A stretch of 64,000 nt of DNA from NCBI GenBank assembly GCA_024346835.1, contig AP024866.1:1116001-1180000 (forward strand), in the 5' to 3' direction. Numbering within the stretch: position 1 is the first letter of the stretch; every line of letters starts with the position of its first letter. The stretch is from Vibrio comitans. GTDB taxonomy: Bacteria; Pseudomonadota; Gammaproteobacteria; Enterobacterales; Vibrionaceae. The notes below the pieces were generated by a model that had not been told where the DNA came from, did not search any database, and saw nothing but the letters and a program-made list of their open reading frames with translations. The translations under genes were made by a program, and so were the position numbers. Below, one piece after another: positions 1 to 11,334 of the stretch.

Positions 1-519
1 ACCTGCAAGCATACCTAGCTGACTAAACACATAAAACTTAGCGATAGAAATCGGAGTAAGGCCCATAAGTAAGTTGATTAAGAAGAATGGGAATACTGGA
101 ATAAGACGCAGCGAGAACAGATAAAATGCCCCGTCTTTTTCTACGCCTTTGTTAATCGTCTCAAGCTTCGATCCAAATTTAGCTTGTACCCAATCGCGCA
201 GTAAGTAACGGCTACTCAAGAAAGCCAAGGTTGCACCAATGGTACTAGCGAAAGACACCAGTAGTAAGCTACTCCAAAAGCCAAATAGGGCTGCACCTAG
301 CAGCGTTACTACAGCGGCACCAGGAATAGAAAAGGCGGTAATGAATACATAGCCAATAAAGTACACAGCGGCAGAAAGCACGAAGTTTTCTTCGATGTGT
401 GCATTCAATGCTAACTGTTGCGCTTTGGCGTTTTCTAGGGTCAGATGCTGACCAAAATTCACACCAAGTAATACAATGGCGACCACTAAAATTAGTCCGA
501 TTATCAATTTCTTATTCAT
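1..519 (-). CDS. TVP38/TMEM64 (DedA-like) membrane protein, 3' part outside window
   Basis: Reading the minus strand from an ATG at 519 gives an open frame that runs off the left edge after 173 residues. It starts MNKKLIIGLILVVVAIVL, a first membrane helix. Further hydrophobic segments follow, with the motif FSIPGAAVVTLLGAALFG and then F-SSRYLLRDWV and SLRLIPVFPFFLINLLMG, which are the hallmarks of the SNARE-associated TVP38/TMEM64 family in the inner membrane. The C-terminus is not in view. In some vibrios such an N-terminal domain is fused to a pyridine-nucleotide disulphide oxidoreductase; whether that holds here cannot be seen. The family assignment is firm, but the cellular function is not known from the sequence. 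Confidence 0.85.
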   Translation of the reverse strand, partial: MNKKLIIGLILVVAIVLLGVNFGQHLTLENAKAQQLALNAHIEENFVLSAAVYFIGYVFITAFSIPGAAVVTLLGAALFGFWSSLLLVSFASTIGATLAFLSSRYLLRDWVQAKFGSKLETINKGVEKDGAFYLFSLRLIPVFPFFLINLLMGLTPISIAKFYVFSQLGMLAG

Positions 520-631
520 GATTCTGCCCTTATCATCCTGAGTAAGTATAGAGACACGACAAGCAATTAAAAACTTTCAAATTAATTTATTTTGCCTGCT
601 AATAATTCAATACGTAGATTATTTGTTAACA

Positions 632-1100
632 CGTCATCCTGAACTTGATTTAGGACCTTGAAGAGTGCTTAATCTCAGCATTACCGCTCTCCAAGATACT
701 GGATAACCGCGCTGCGGTTTCCAGTATGACGTTGGTGTAGCTTCAATAGCGCACAACTGCGTTTTCTATAACCTCCGTCATCCTGAACTTGATTCAGGAC
801 CTTAGGGAGTGCCTAACCTCAGAATTTTGACTCTCCAAGATACTGGATAACCACGTTGCGGTTTCCAGTATGATGCTATTGTTCGCTTCAATGGCGCACA
901 GTAGCTCTCTACAACCATCGTCATCCTGAACTCGATTCAGGACCTTAGGGAGTGCCCAACCTCAGCATTTCGACTCTCCAAGATACTGGATAACCGCGTT
1001 GCGATTTCCAGTATGACGCTATTGTTGTCATCAATAGTGGACAGTAGCTCTCCATAACCTCCGTCATCCTGAACTTGATTCAGGATCTTAGAAAGTGCCC
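632..1100. repeat. Tandem array of ~143-bp palindrome-containing repeats (3.3 copies)
   Basis: The motif CGTCATCCTGAACT begins at 632, 776, 919 and 1062, a period of 144/143/143 bases. Each full unit runs through AGGACCTTA, AGATACTGGATAACC, GTTGCGGTTTCCAGTATGACG and a spacer that is itself conserved (CAATGGCGCACAGTAGCTCT-like). The fourth unit breaks off near 1100. Inside each unit the segment ATACTGGATAACCGC/GCGGTTTCCAGTAT folds into an imperfect hairpin. No protein-coding gene was found between 520 and 1212. The same palindrome family recurs at 11.3-11.8, 28.6, 35.4 and 50.9 kb. Confidence 0.9.
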
Positions 1101-1165
1101 ATGCCAGCAATATGCACTATCTTTGAGCCTAGAGTATGCTCAATGGACATCTGTTATTTCGCACA

Positions 1166-1197
1166 TAAAAAAACGGCAGCCCAAGGGCTGCCGTTTT
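1166..1197 (-). terminator. Rho-independent terminator of purR
   Basis: Inverted repeat AACGGCAGCCC-AA-GGGCTGCCGTT. Read on the minus strand it is followed by a run of seven T. It sits 16 bases beyond the purR stop codon. Confidence 0.9.
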
Positions 1198-1212
1198 CAA
1201 ACATTCTACGAA

Positions 1213-2229
1213 TTATTCAGCATTCAGATTACGCACACTCGCACGTTCAATCAGCTCTGGATGCATCTCAAAGATACGGCGGTCGTGTTCTTTGTCCTTG
1301 ATTCGCTCAAGAAGAATTTCAAATGCAGTCTTACCAACGCGACGTTTAGGTTGGTGAACCGTAGTTAGTGGCGGAGCAAAGTAGGCTGCAAGGTCGATGT
1401 TGTCGTATCCAATGATAGAAATGTCTTCTGGAACTAATAGACCATGCTGTCTTAGGCGACTGATAAGGCCTAGTGCCATGATGTCGTTAAAACAGAACAC
1501 AGCAGTAGGGCGCTGTGCTTCTGGAATAGCGAACAGCTTATCGGCTGTTTCAACGGCCGTATCACACTCAAAGTTGCCTTCAAAGATGTGCTTCTCGTCG
1601 AAGTCGATGTTCGCTTCTTTTAACGCACGTTTGTACCCAGAGATGCGCTCAATACAGGCTAGTTTCTCTGCTTGGCCTGTTAAACAAGCGATTCGCTTAT
1701 GGCCATGCTCAACAAGGTATTTAGTCGCTAAATAGCCACCTTCTTCTGAGTTATCAATAATCTTATCTGCAGATGAAGACTCAGGACCCCAGTCCATAAC
1801 AACCTTAGGGATACCTGGGTGTGAATCTAACATCTCACGTAACTCTTCAGTCAGATCAGAACACATGACTAAAATGCCGTCGACACGCTTTTCTGCGAGC
1901 ATGCGGATGTAGTCACGCTGCTTCTCATATAACCCACCAGTGTTACAAAGAATAAGAGTATAACCTTGGCGGTAGCAGTAGCTTTCTACGCCATCGACCA
2001 CTTCCGCAAAGAATGGGTTCGTCGACTGAGTTACCAGCATGCCAATGGTGCGAGTGGTGTTACATTTAAGACTACGAGCCACTGCACTTGGAGCATAGTT
2101 AAGCTCTTTTACTGCCTCCATTACACGCTCTTGCGTTGCTTCTGCAACAAAACGAGTTTTGTTAATAACGTGGGAAACAGTGGTAGTGGACACACCAGCT
2201 AGCTTTGCGACGTCTTTAATGGTTGCCAT
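1213..2229 (-). CDS. purR: Purine repressor PurR (LacI/GalR family)
   Basis: This 338-residue protein has an N-terminal LacI-type helix-turn-helix (residues 1-50: [26 protein letters not shown]) with the hinge SAVARSLK. A periplasmic-binding-protein-like effector domain follows ([22 protein letters not shown]), ending in [14 protein letters not shown]. The length fits PurR of gammaproteobacteria (about 335-341). In the family, hypoxanthine or guanine is the corepressor and purine biosynthesis genes are the targets. A PurR-type operator lies about 75 bp upstream of the start, which suggests autoregulation. The gene is monocistronic, with its own terminator. Confidence 0.95.
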   Translation of the reverse strand: MATIKDVAKLAGVSTTTVSHVINKTRFVAEATQERVMEAVKELNYAPSAVARSLKCNTTRTIGMLVTQSTNPFFAEVVDGVESYCYRQGYTLILCNTGGLYEKQRDYIRMLAEKRVDGILVMCSDLTEELREMLDSHPGIPKVVMDWGPESSSADKIIDNSEEGGYLATKYLVEHGHKRIACLTGQAEKLACIERISGYKRALKEANIDFDEKHIFEGNFECDTAVETADKLFAIPEAQRPTAVFCFNDIMALGLISRLRQHGLLVPEDISIIGYDNIDLAAYFAPPLTTVHQPKRRVGKTAFEILLERIKDKEHDRRIFEMHPELIERASVRNLNAE

Positions 2230-2303
2230 GCGATACCTTGTAAAGAAAACTGAGGGTTATTGAAAATGGAAAGTTAGGAAGAGGTTAGCACTCTTAGCCT
2301 ATG

Positions 2304-2319
2304 TTGCAAACGATTGCGC
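2304..2319. promoter_or_regulatory. PurR operator (PUR box)
   Basis: TTGCAAACGATTGCGC matches the near-palindromic PurR consensus ACGCAAACGTTTGCGT at most positions. It lies upstream of purR on the minus strand, so autorepression is the likely role. This is a consensus match by eye; binding has not been shown. Confidence 0.7.
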
Positions 2320-2330
2320 CGGGCAGTCTA

Positions 2331-2365
2331 GCCATAAATGCAAGTGCTGACAATGCATTTATGGC
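2331..2365. repeat. 12-bp inverted repeat between purR and torD
   Basis: GCCATAAATGCA and TGCATTTATGGC are exact inverse complements separated by 11 bases. The hairpin lies 15 bases past the torD stop on the minus strand. There is no T-run, so it could be a transcript-end or stability hairpin for torD or an operator for purR. Confidence 0.6.
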
Positions 2366-2380
2366 CATAATGTGAATCAA

Positions 2381-3028
2381 TTACTCATTGCCCAGATAGC
2401 GGCAGTCTAATTCACAAAAGTTAACTAGCAATTCGGCCACTGAAGAATAGAATCCAAACTCATCATATTGAGTACAGTTTTCAGAAAACTGTGGTATCCA
2501 AGAAAGGATATGTTCTTCAATTAGTGCCTTCTGCTCTGCCAGAGCTTCTTCAAGGTGAGATTCTTGTTCTAGTTCATTGGAGCGAATAATTAAATTGCCA
2601 AGAAAATCCAACTCTAACGCCAAATGGTCGGCAGGCTCATTGAAGTTTTTATCCACTTCAATGCCTTTTTCAAGCATTAGCTGCGCCATATCTTGAGCGG
2701 GCTTGCCGTTAAGGAGCTTACTTTCATCTAGATAGATCGATGCGTAGGGCAGAGCAGCGTACTTATCTGACGTTAAAAATAAATCACAAAAATCGGCTGC
2801 TAATTCAAGCTGGGCATCTTCTCTATCTTGAAGACGATTGAGTGCGTCAACCACGAGTTCTACAGACTTAACCAGTTCTTCATTTTCAGCCAGACCACCC
2901 AAAAAGCCTCGTACTTCAGCAGATTGATAGGCCTTCAAATCATCTTCGGTCAGCTCTTTAGAGAACAGGCTTGAAAACCACCAGTAGATTTCAGCACGTT
3001 GTTCGTTGAACTGTTTTAGTTCTTGCAT
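2381..3028 (-). CDS. torD: TorD, cytoplasmic chaperone for TMAO reductase TorA
   Basis: The protein has 215 residues and is mostly acidic helices. It starts [27 protein letters not shown] and has the family signature around residue 130, [17 protein letters not shown] (the E-P-x-D-H motif of the TorD/DmsD/NarJ chaperones). TorD binds the Tat signal and core of apo-TorA and helps molybdenum-cofactor insertion in the cytoplasm. Its presumed client torA is about 12 kb away at 14847-17312, so chaperone and enzyme are unlinked here, unlike E. coli torCAD. It lies between purR and elyC, with hairpins on both sides, and is probably its own transcript. Confidence 0.93.
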   Translation of the reverse strand: MQELKQFNEQRAEIYWWFSSLFSKELTEDDLKAYQSAEVRGFLGGLAENEELVKSVELVVDALNRLQDREDAQLELAADFCDLFLTSDKYAALPYASIYLDESKLLNGKPAQDMAQLMLEKGIEVDKNFNEPADHLALELDFLGNLIIRSNELEQESHLEEALAEQKALIEEHILSWIPQFSENCTQYDEFGFYSSVAELLVNFCELDCRYLGNE

Positions 3029-3055
3029 AGATAAATCCGTTTCTTTGACACAAAT

Positions 3056-3081
3056 GAAAAGGCTATCTGTATAGATAGCCT
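3056..3081 (-). terminator. Terminator downstream of elyC
   Basis: The stem GGCTATC-tgtata-GATAGCC (3061-3080) is followed on the minus strand by TTTTCATTT. It lies between the elyC stop (3117) and the torD start (3028), so the two genes are probably separate transcripts. Confidence 0.75.
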
Positions 3082-3116
3082 TATCGTGTTAAATAGAATC
3101 TTAAATTATGAATCAG

Positions 3117-3884
3117 TTAGTTGGAGCTGACAAGATCTCGTATCTTCTGCCACCAAATTCCCATGGTTTCGTGCCAATAGCGCTCTGTTTGTTCGAGATA
3201 ACGAGCTTGTGGCGTGTATTTGACCCATGCCTGATTGATATTGGACTGTGCTAGGTAATTGGTTGGTGCTGGCAGTGGCTCAAGACCCGCGCTATGAAAC
3301 TCGCCTAAAGCTCTGTCCATGTGGCTAGCTGAAGTGACTAGGGCTAGGCTTTTTTGACCGACAAACCCAGCAGCTTGTCTTGCTTCTTCCCATGTGTCTT
3401 GCGCCGTTTCTAAAAGAATGATGTCTGATTTTGCTACGCCCAATGCTAAAGCGACCGTTGCCATCATTCGTGCTTGGCTCATTTCTGAGCCTCCATCGTA
3501 TCCAGATAAAATAAGCTTGGCGCCTGGGTACATACGTAAGATACGAATGCCTTCACTTAAGCGCATTAATGCGGTGCGACTTAGCTCTGAAGTCGGGGGG
3601 ATCTCAGCGTCAACAACGTGTCCACTGCCTAGAACCATGACATAATCTAGGCTCTCTGAGGGGGGTAAAAAGGCGGTGTACTTTCGTTCTAAAGGCTTGA
3701 GGAGAGAAGTAGATATTGGCTGGAATGAAATAGCAAAGATCGATATCAGTGAGATAAAGATGAAGATACAGCCAGCTTTATGCCTTCGTGTAAACATAAC
3801 AAGCGCTAATCCAGCAAAGCCAACCAGCAGCATTGCAGGCAGTGGCATAAGAAAAGCGGTGATAATTTTTTTCAGTTCAAACAT
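3117..3884 (-). CDS. elyC: ElyC/YdcF-type DUF218 envelope protein
   Basis: Two N-terminal membrane segments (about residues 7-30 and 36-55) precede a DUF218 domain with VMVLGSGH, LSRTALMRLSEGIRI, LILSGYDGGSEMSQA and TSASHMDRA. The domain fold and length (255-260) fit ElyC (YcbC), a factor linked in E. coli to undecaprenyl-phosphate metabolism and envelope integrity at low temperature. The neighbourhood elyC/cmoM-mukFEB is the same as in E. coli, which supports orthology. The start is taken as the ATG at 3884 (MFELKKIITAFL), which aligns with relatives; an ATG 15 bases upstream (3899) is also open. It is transcribed divergently from cmoM. Confidence 0.85.
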   Translation of the reverse strand: MFELKKIITAFLMPLPAMLLVGFAGLALVMFTRRHKAGCIFIFISLISIFAISFQPISTSLLKPLERKYTAFLPPSESLDYVMVLGSGHVVDAEIPPTSELSRTALMRLSEGIRILRMYPGAKLILSGYDGGSEMSQARMMATVALALGVAKSDIILLETAQDTWEEARQAAGFVGQKSLALVTSASHMDRALGEFHSAGLEPLPAPTNYLAQSNINQAWVKYTPQARYLEQTERYWHETMGIWWQKIRDLVSSN

Positions 3885-4063
3885 GTTGAGATAAACCAAT
3901 TCCTAGGTTAGGTAGGGCAAAAAATGTGTCACGGGAATAAATGCCCCGCATTTGGCCGTTTTTTTAGTCGATCGAAGAGTCAAATCGACGACAGCGCTTT
4001 ATTCTTGACGTCCTTGTGACACAATACGAAACACTCTTAAATAACATCATACCTCAAATAAAA

Positions 4064-4849
4064 GTGACACAAGATCGTAATTTCGACGATATTGCCCACA
4101 AATTTGCCGAAAATATCTATGGTTCGGACAAAGGTAATATACGTCAGACTATCGTCTGGGAAGATTTGCAGCAAATCATAACCCAGATAGGTGGCGACTC
4201 GAAACCCCTTACCGTACTGGATGCGGGAGGTGGCTTAGCGCAAATGTCACAAAAGTTGGCGCAACAAGGTCACAAAATTATTTTGTGTGATGTGTCTAAC
4301 GAAATGCTTTCGTTAGCTAAGCAAGATATTGCGCAAAAAGGCTTGCTAGAGCAGTATCAGTTTATACACGCGCCGGTTCAAGAGTTGGATAAACATCTCG
4401 AACAACCAGTGGATTTAATACTGTTTCATGCGGTAATGGAATGGCTAGCGGATCCTAAACAAGCGCTCCAGAAATTAATGCGTCATGTAGCCCCAGGTGG
4501 CATGGCATCGATTATGTTTTATAACCACCACGGATTGGTGATGAAGAACGTAATTTGCGGCAACATACCTCATGTATTGCAGGGAATGCCCCATCGTAAA
4601 CGGTTTAAGTTGCAACCTCAGAAAGGGTTGTTACCAGAAGAGGTCTACCAATGGTTACAACAGTGCGATTTACGCATTTGCGGTAAATCAGGAATTCGAT
4701 CTTTTCATGACTATATTGGATTTACTCAGTACGTGGGTGATTACAGTCAAGAAGATCTGATGCAACTTGAACAGCAATTATGCAGAACTGAACCCTACCT
4801 TTCGTTAGGAAGATACATTCATGTATGGGTTCAGAAGGAACAACAGTAG
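4064..4849 (+). CDS. cmoM: CmoM, tRNA 5-carboxymethoxyuridine methyltransferase
   Basis: Rossmann-fold SAM methyltransferase starting [19 protein letters not shown], with motif [16 protein letters not shown], then [10 protein letters not shown] and [14 protein letters not shown]. It matches CmoM (SmtA), which methylates cmo5U34 to mcmo5U34 in certain tRNAs. The start is probably the GTG at 4064, which aligns with known CmoM; the frame is open to another GTG at 4016 that would add 16 residues, and neither has a strong ribosome-binding site. It lies 8 bases upstream of mukF and is probably cotranscribed with it. The upstream pathway enzyme CmoA is also in the window (20053-20778). Confidence 0.92.
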   Translation: MTQDRNFDDIAHKFAENIYGSDKGNIRQTIVWEDLQQIITQIGGDSKPLTVLDAGGGLAQMSQKLAQQGHKIILCDVSNEMLSLAKQDIAQKGLLEQYQFIHAPVQELDKHLEQPVDLILFHAVMEWLADPKQALQKLMRHVAPGGMASIMFYNHHGLVMKNVICGNIPHVLQGMPHRKRFKLQPQKGLLPEEVYQWLQQCDLRICGKSGIRSFHDYIGFTQYVGDYSQEDLMQLEQQLCRTEPYLSLGRYIHVWVQKEQQ

Positions 4850-4857
4850 GGAACTGG

Positions 4858-6210
4858 ATGAGTCAACTCTCCCAAGAAGGGCAACAAAACGATCAAGTCA
4901 CAGTAGATGAGTTGGTCGGGTGGGTTAAACAACACGATTTCTCCCTTAATTTAAGTAGCGAACACTTGAGCTTTTTGGTCGGTATCGCCCTGTTAAGTCA
5001 AGAGCGTTTTGATGAAGAACTGGGTGAAGGCGAACTGCACGATGCATTTGCCATTGTGCAGCGCGAATTTAATGGCACCGAAAGCTCCGGAAATGCAGCG
5101 TTCAAAGCCAATAATGCGATTAACAGCTTAGTGGCACAAAGACTCCTCAGTCGATTTACCAGTGAAGGACAAGAGGGCAGTAGCATCTACCGCCTGTCAC
5201 CTTTGGCTGTGGGTATTTCTGAGTATTACTTGAGGCATCGCCAATTTTCTAAGCTGAAGCTATCCATTCAGCTGACCCTCGCCGGTAAAGAGCTAACCAA
5301 TGTTGTTAACATTGCCGAAGAAGAGCCAAGCTCTGAGGGCTGGCGCCGAGATGTGTATGGCACGCTTAAGTTTTCGGTGGCTGAGATTTTTGATCAAATT
5401 GACCTTAACCAAAGGGTCATGGATGAAGAGCAAGGCCAAGTAAAAACGCAAATAGCGGAACTATTGAATCAAGATTGGCGCGAGGCCATCAGTCAATGTG
5501 AACACTTGCTATCTGCTACCTCTAACACCCTAACAGAACTGCAATCCTCCTTGCAGGCGGCCGGCGACGAGTTGCAATCTCAGTTATTGACCCTACAACA
5601 AGTTGTGTATGGCAATGAAGAGTTGGACTACATCGATGCGGTGCTGTTTAGCTTGCAGGTAAAACTCGACCGAATCATTAGTTGGGGTCAACAATCCATC
5701 GATCTATGGATTGGGTATGACCGCCACGTACATAAATTTATTCGTACCGCTATCGATATGGATAAAAACCGCGCCTTTAGCCAAAGACTTCGCCAGTCCA
5801 TTCAAGATTTTGGATCGAGCTCATGGTTGCTCACTTTTGCGGATGCAGAACGCCTACGGGATCTAAGAGATGAATCTATGGTGCTTAAGAATGATGAAGC
5901 ACTAGGCGAACTGCCACCAGAGGTGGAGTACCAAGAGATGCTACAGGTAACGAATGAGTTAGCTGAGCAGGTTAAGGGTATGCTGAAAAATCATAAAAAC
6001 CAGGGAGCGAAAATCGACCTCGGTGAGGTACTGCGCAATTATCTTGCCACTCACCCACAAGCGAGCCATTTTGATTTGGCTCGAATGGTAGTCGACCAAG
6101 CAGTGCGCTTGGGTTACTCAGAACAAGACTACGCGGCCATTCAGCCAGATTGGCAGTCGATTAACGAATATGGTGCAAAGGTACAAGCAAATGTCATCAA
6201 CAAATTCTGA
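4858..6210 (+). CDS. mukF: Chromosome partition protein MukF (kleisin)
   Basis: The 450-residue protein contains [35 protein letters not shown] and a winged-helix region ([17 protein letters not shown]), a central helical/coiled region, and a C-terminal winged helix. MukF dimerises and bridges MukB heads with MukE in the MukBEF condensin. The start chosen is the ATG at 4858, preceded by TAGGGAACTGG; an in-frame ATG at 4825 would overlap cmoM and adds residues not seen in relatives. The 3' end overlaps mukE by 20 bases, so the genes form one operon. Confidence 0.96.
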   Translation: MSQLSQEGQQNDQVTVDELVGWVKQHDFSLNLSSEHLSFLVGIALLSQERFDEELGEGELHDAFAIVQREFNGTESSGNAAFKANNAINSLVAQRLLSRFTSEGQEGSSIYRLSPLAVGISEYYLRHRQFSKLKLSIQLTLAGKELTNVVNIAEEEPSSEGWRRDVYGTLKFSVAEIFDQIDLNQRVMDEEQGQVKTQIAELLNQDWREAISQCEHLLSATSNTLTELQSSLQAAGDELQSQLLTLQQVVYGNEELDYIDAVLFSLQVKLDRIISWGQQSIDLWIGYDRHVHKFIRTAIDMDKNRAFSQRLRQSIQDFGSSSWLLTFADAERLRDLRDESMVLKNDEALGELPPEVEYQEMLQVTNELAEQVKGMLKNHKNQGAKIDLGEVLRNYLATHPQASHFDLARMVVDQAVRLGYSEQDYAAIQPDWQSINEYGAKVQANVINKF

Positions 6211-6883
6211 TACTTATATGCCAGAGAACCTGGCACGAGCGATTGCAAATCCGCTTTTTCCAGCCTTGGATAGCTTGCTTCGCTCTGGTCGTCACATTAC
6301 GCAAGACGACATGGATAATCACGCACTATTGAGTGATTTTGAAACTGACTTGATGCTGTTCTATCAGCGTTACAACACGGAACTGGTTCGCGCTCCGGAA
6401 GGCTTCTTCTACCTGCGCCCTCGTTCAACAACATTGATCAACCGTAGCGTACTATCAGAATTAGACATGCTGGTGGGCAAGGTATTGTGTTTCTTGTATC
6501 TAAGTCCTGAGCGCTTGGCTCAAGAAGGCATCTTCAGCAATCAAGAGATGTTTGAAGAATTGCTGTCTATTGCCGATCACAAGACGCTGATGAAGTTTGT
6601 GACCAATAAGGCAACCGGTACCGATCTGGACAAAGAAAAACTGTACGACAAGGTTCGCACCTCTCTGCGCCGTTTGAAGCGTCTAGGGATGCTTCTACCG
6701 ATTGGTGAGGGCGATAAATTCCGCATCAGTGAAGCGGTATTCCGTTTTGGTGCTGATGTTCGTGTTGGTGACGATGTTCAGCAAGCACAAATGCGTTTAA
6801 TTAGAGATGGTGAAGCCGTACCTTCAGAAGAAGTGCAGCAAGGAACCCTGCTAGATGAGTCTGAGAGTGAGGAACAAGCATGA
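6191..6883 (+). CDS. mukE: Chromosome partition protein MukE
   Basis: A protein of about 230 residues with [27 protein letters not shown] near the N-terminus and the [22 protein letters not shown] segment typical of MukE, ending in an acidic tail (DESESEEQA). It binds MukF and modulates MukB ATPase and DNA binding. The start is taken as the ATG at 6191, preceded by AAAGGTACAAGCAA; an upstream ATG at 6170 is unlikely. The stop overlaps the mukB start in ATGA, indicating translational coupling. Confidence 0.96.
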   Translation: MSSTNSDTYMPENLARAIANPLFPALDSLLRSGRHITQDDMDNHALLSDFETDLMLFYQRYNTELVRAPEGFFYLRPRSTTLINRSVLSELDMLVGKVLCFLYLSPERLAQEGIFSNQEMFEELLSIADHKTLMKFVTNKATGTDLDKEKLYDKVRTSLRRLKRLGMLLPIGEGDKFRISEAVFRFGADVRVGDDVQQAQMRLIRDGEAVPSEEVQQGTLLDESESEEQA

Positions 6884-9800
6884 TTGAGAGAGGAAAATAT
6901 CAGTCGCTGACGATGGTGAACTGGAACGGCTTCTTCGCGCGTACCTTTGACATCGATGGCCTTGTGACCACACTTTCGGGCGGTAACGGTGCGGGTAAGT
7001 CGACCACTATGGCGGCATTTATTACCACCTTGATTCCAGATCAAAGCTTACTTCACTTTAGAAACACCACAGAAGCGGGTAGCTCGCAAGCCTCTCGAGA
7101 CAAAGGCTTGTACGGTAAGTTGCAGCCGGGCGTGTGTTATTCAGCATTAGAAGTTGTGAATTCTCGAAATCAGCGTCTGGTATTTGCGGTTAAGTTGCAG
7201 CAGATAGCGGGCCGAGATAAGAAAGTTGATATCAAGCCCTTTGTGATTCAAGGACTGCCGAGTTCAATCAAGGCAGCGCAGTTGTTTATCGAGACCGTAA
7301 ACGAAACTCAGGCTAAGGTTTGCCAGTTAAATGAGGTGAAAGAGCGTGTTGCTCAAATAGAGGGTGCTCAATTTAAGGCCTTCAACTCTATTACTGATTA
7401 CCATGCACAGATGTTTGATTTTGGTGTTGTGCCAAAGAAACTGCGCAACTCAAGTGACCGATCGAAGTTCTATCGCCTGATTGAAGCATCGTTGTACGGT
7501 GGTATCTCAAGCACTATCACTCGTTCTTTACGTGACTACCTATTACCACAAAATGGTGGTGTTAAAAAAGCATTCCAAGATATGGAATCGGCGCTGCGTG
7601 AAAACCGCATCACCCTAGAAGCGATTAAAAACACCCAAGCAGATCGTGATCTATTCAAGCATCTACTTACTGAATCGACTAACTACGTGGCTGCAGATTA
7701 CATGCGCCATGCAAATCAGCGTCGTTCAAAGCTAGAAGCGACCTTAGGTTTACGAGCTGAGCTGTTTAGCAACCGCCAACAAATCATTGATAACAATGCT
7801 TTACTTAATACCACTCAGCAGCAACTTGAGGCAGTGTTGGAAGAGCACTCTGCGCTAGAGCAAGACCATCAGTCGGCTATTGATTACTTACAGTTAGTTC
7901 AAAATGCACTTCAGCAGCAACAAAAAATTGCCCGCTATGAAGAAGACTTGATTGAGCTCAGTGAACGTCTTGAAGAGCAAATCATGGTGGTGGAAGAGGC
8001 TCAAGAAGCCCTTATCATGGCAGAAGAGCAAAGTGAGCTTACAGAGCAAGAGGTGGATAGCCTTAAATCTCAGCTTGCTGATTACCAACAAGCACTTGAT
8101 GTGCAGCAGACCCGCGCTTTGCAATACCAACAAGCGATTAAAGCTCTTGAAGACACTCGTGCGCTGTGTGACTTAGACATTGAGTCTGTTGAGCAGATCC
8201 CAGCATTAATTGCAGAGCTAACGGCGCAGCAGCAACAGCAAACGCAGCAAATTCTATCGCTAAAGCACAAGCTAGATATTAATTCTGCAGGTGTTGAGCA
8301 GTTCAACCAAGCCTTTGAACTGGTTAAGCGTCTTGATCCTAGCTGCGAACGCAGTGGCGCAGCAGCCTTTGCCAAGAATGCATTGGCAAAAGCGGTGAGC
8401 GCGCACAATGACGCGCAGCAATTGACTCATTGGCAGTCACAAAAACAAGATCTGACCAAAGCGGTAGCCAAGCAGCAAGCCGCTCGCTCATTGGTGAGCG
8501 ATTATCAGCAGCAATTTGCTACCTTGCTTGTTGATGATGCGGATCTTGAAGTGGAGTATGAGCGTCAATCTCAAGCTATTGAGATGGCAGAGCAAAACAT
8601 TGAATCGGGTCGAGAAAACCTGATAGAGATGCGCCGCAATGAACAGCAAATCAACTCTGAGATCCAACGCTTCGAATCCATCGCACCTTCTTGGATTAAG
8701 GCCAATGATGCACTAACTCAGCTAAGTGACCAAACTGACGCTGAGCTTAATGATGCGCAGTCGGTGATGGCTTCAATGCAGTTGGTATTGGAGTCTGAGA
8801 AAGCCTTACTATCAAATAAGGATGCGTTGGCGATTCGTCGTACTCAAGTCGAGAAAGAAATTGAAGCATTAGGCGCACCGGGCGGTGCAAATGACGCTCG
8901 TCTTAAGGCATTGGCCGATAGCTTAGGCGGTGTGCTTCTTTCTGAGATTTACGATGACATCACCTTAGAAGATGCGCCTTACTTCAGCGCTATGTATGGT
9001 CCAGCTCGTCACGCTATCGTCGTATCGGACATGAGCGGTGTGAAAGAGCGTCTAGTCGAGTTTGATGATTGCCCTGATGACGTATATATCCTTGAGGGCG
9101 ATGTAGATGCCTTTGATGATAGCCAGTTTGAGGTAGAAGAGTTTGAAGGGGCTGTGTGTGTTCAGGTTAGTGAACAGCAGCTGCGTTTCTCTCGCTTCCC
9201 TAAGGTACCTTTATTTGGTCGAGCAGCCCGCGAATCTCGCTTAGAGACACTTCGCGAAGAGCGCGATCAACTTATTGAAGACTACGCTAAAGCCTCTTTT
9301 GATGCGCAAAAAGCACAGCGTTTGTACCAATCATACAATGACTTCGTGGCAAATCACGCCCAAGTGGCATTTGAAGACGATCCAGAGCAAAGCATTAGCT
9401 CTTTGCGCAGCCAGCGCAGTACTCTGATTGAAAAACTATCATCACTGCAATCTGCAGAAGCCGAGCACAAAGCTGTGCTCGCTAAAGCCAAGAAAGCACT
9501 ATCTGCACTGGATAAGATTGCGCCGTCTCTGCACCTACTCGAAGATGAGTCGCTGAGCGAGCGTCTAGAGGAAGTAGAGCAAAAACTAGAGCTGTTATCA
9601 GAGAGCAAGCGTTACCTTGACCAGTTTGGTCAAACGCTACAAAAGCTTGAACCGATTGCTAATGCACTAGAGGCTGATCCTGAGCAGTTTGATGCTATTC
9701 AGGCGGAATATGAGGCCTTAGACCAAGCACTTCAGCTCAATAAACAAAAGACCTTTGCATTGTCGAATGTATTGGGGCGAAAAGCACACTTTGCTTATTC

Positions 9801-11334
9801 AGACTCAGTGAAACTGCTAGATAAAAGCAGTGAGCTCAGTGAGCAACTGAAGCTGAAGCTTGCTAGTGCAGAACAAGAAAAAGATCGTGCTCGCGAAGGC
9901 TTTAAACAGGCTCAGCAACAGTTCCAGCAGTATAATCAGCTACTGGCTACATTGAAGAGTTCGCATCAAGCAAAATCGGAAACGGTCCAAGAATTCCGCC
10001 AAGAGTTAACAGATGCGGGCATTACTCTAGATGAGGGCATCCTTGAGCGTGCGCAAACGCGTAAAGAAAGCTTACATCAACGTATTGAAACCTCTCGCAC
10101 CGCTCAATCGCAGATGCAAAAGACGCTGACAGCGACAGAAATGGAGCTTCGAACATCCACTAAGGCACTTAAGAAGCAGCAGAAAGAGTACTCAGAGCTT
10201 CGTACCTTCGTTGTGACGGCAAAAGCGGGTTGGTGTTCAGTGCTCAAGCTTGCAAGAGAGCATGATGTTGAACGCAGGCTGCACAAGCGTGAACTGGCGT
10301 ACCTTTCAGAGGGTGAGCTCCGTTCTATGTCAGATAAATCCTTGGGTGCGCTTCGCTTAGCTGTAGCTAACGAGGATGACCTACGCGACTCACTGCGTGC
10401 ATCGGAAGATACTGCGTATCCAGAGCGTAAGGTTCTGTTCTATATTGCGGTCTACCAGTACTTAAGAGAGCGTATTCGTCAGGACATCATCCACACTGAC
10501 GATCCTGTAGAAGCTATCGAAGAGATGGAAGTGGAGCTTGCGCGTCTGACTGAAGAGTTGAATCAGCGTGAAAACCGCTTAGCGATCAGCTCGGAGTCGG
10601 TGGCAAGTATTATTAAGAAAACTATCCAGCGTGAGCAAAACCGTATTCGTATCTTGAACCAAGGTTTGTCGAACATTCACTTTGGTCAGGTTAAGGGGGT
10701 GCGACTTAATGTTCAGATCCGTGAAAGTCACGAAATCTTGCTAAGCAGCTTGGCTTGCCCTGATAAAACGCATCAGCAACTGTTTGATAACTCAAGACTG
10801 ACCTTCTCCGAAGCCATGGCTAAGCTATTCCAACGTGTGAATCCTCACATCGACATGGGACAGCGCTCACCACAGGTAATGGGTGAAGAACTGTTGGATT
10901 ACCGTAACTACCTAGAAATGGGTGTTGAGGTAAACCGTGGCTCAGAGGGCTGGTTACAGGCGGAGTCGGGTGCACTATCTACGGGTGAGGCGATCGGTAC
11001 CGGTCAATCTATCTTGTTGATGGTTGTTCAGAGCTGGGAAGAAGAATCTCGACGCTTACGTAGCAAGGATATTGTTCCGTGTCGTCTATTGTTCTTGGAT
11101 GAAGCAGCGCGTCTTGATGCGAAGTCTATTGCAACCCTGTTCGAGCTGTGTGATCGCTTGAATATGCAATTGTTGATTGCTGCTCCTGAAAACATCAGCC
11201 CTGAGAAGGGGACCACCTATAAGCTAGTCCGTAAGGTATTCAAAGACCACGAACACGTACATGTGGTTGGCCTGCGCGGCTTTGGTCAACAATCGGTAGG
11301 CTCAGAGCCTATTGATGAAGCTGAGGTGGTTTAG
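6880..11334 (+). CDS. mukB: Chromosome partition protein MukB (SMC-like ATPase)
   Basis: A 1484-residue SMC-like ATPase. Walker A is GGNGAGKST at residues 34-42 of the N-terminal head. Two very long glutamine/glutamate-rich coiled coils follow, separated by the hinge (about residues 660-790, containing [22 protein letters not shown]). The C-terminal head has the signature segment [19 protein letters not shown] and Walker [13 protein letters not shown]. MukB forms the motor of the MukBEF condensin on the nucleoid. Length and architecture match other MukBs. It is the last gene of the cmoM-mukFEB unit, and its final ~70 bases are duplicated downstream (see 11265-11614). Confidence 0.97.
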   Translation: MIERGKYQSLTMVNWNGFFARTFDIDGLVTTLSGGNGAGKSTTMAAFITTLIPDQSLLHFRNTTEAGSSQASRDKGLYGKLQPGVCYSALEVVNSRNQRLVFAVKLQQIAGRDKKVDIKPFVIQGLPSSIKAAQLFIETVNETQAKVCQLNEVKERVAQIEGAQFKAFNSITDYHAQMFDFGVVPKKLRNSSDRSKFYRLIEASLYGGISSTITRSLRDYLLPQNGGVKKAFQDMESALRENRITLEAIKNTQADRDLFKHLLTESTNYVAADYMRHANQRRSKLEATLGLRAELFSNRQQIIDNNALLNTTQQQLEAVLEEHSALEQDHQSAIDYLQLVQNALQQQQKIARYEEDLIELSERLEEQIMVVEEAQEALIMAEEQSELTEQEVDSLKSQLADYQQALDVQQTRALQYQQAIKALEDTRALCDLDIESVEQIPALIAELTAQQQQQTQQILSLKHKLDINSAGVEQFNQAFELVKRLDPSCERSGAAAFAKNALAKAVSAHNDAQQLTHWQSQKQDLTKAVAKQQAARSLVSDYQQQFATLLVDDADLEVEYERQSQAIEMAEQNIESGRENLIEMRRNEQQINSEIQRFESIAPSWIKANDALTQLSDQTDAELNDAQSVMASMQLVLESEKALLSNKDALAIRRTQVEKEIEALGAPGGANDARLKALADSLGGVLLSEIYDDITLEDAPYFSAMYGPARHAIVVSDMSGVKERLVEFDDCPDDVYILEGDVDAFDDSQFEVEEFEGAVCVQVSEQQLRFSRFPKVPLFGRAARESRLETLREERDQLIEDYAKASFDAQKAQRLYQSYNDFVANHAQVAFEDDPEQSISSLRSQRSTLIEKLSSLQSAEAEHKAVLAKAKKALSALDKIAPSLHLLEDESLSERLEEVEQKLELLSESKRYLDQFGQTLQKLEPIANALEADPEQFDAIQAEYEALDQALQLNKQKTFALSNVLGRKAHFAYSDSVKLLDKSSELSEQLKLKLASAEQEKDRAREGFKQAQQQFQQYNQLLATLKSSHQAKSETVQEFRQELTDAGITLDEGILERAQTRKESLHQRIETSRTAQSQMQKTLTATEMELRTSTKALKKQQKEYSELRTFVVTAKAGWCSVLKLAREHDVERRLHKRELAYLSEGELRSMSDKSLGALRLAVANEDDLRDSLRASEDTAYPERKVLFYIAVYQYLRERIRQDIIHTDDPVEAIEEMEVELARLTEELNQRENRLAISSESVASIIKKTIQREQNRIRILNQGLSNIHFGQVKGVRLNVQIRESHEILLSSLACPDKTHQQLFDNSRLTFSEAMAKLFQRVNPHIDMGQRSPQVMGEELLDYRNYLEMGVEVNRGSEGWLQAESGALSTGEAIGTGQSILLMVVQSWEEESRRLRSKDIVPCRLLFLDEAARLDAKSIATLFELCDRLNMQLLIAAPENISPEKGTTYKLVRKVFKDHEHVHVVGLRGFGQQSVGSEPIDEAEVV

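Noticed and set aside
632..1100. CRISPR-like array
   Set aside because: The repeats are about 143 bp, palindromic, with conserved rather than variable spacers, and no cas genes are near.
9354..9608. Open frame antisense to mukB
   Set aside because: Ser-rich shadow of the coiled-coil coding strand with no start signal.
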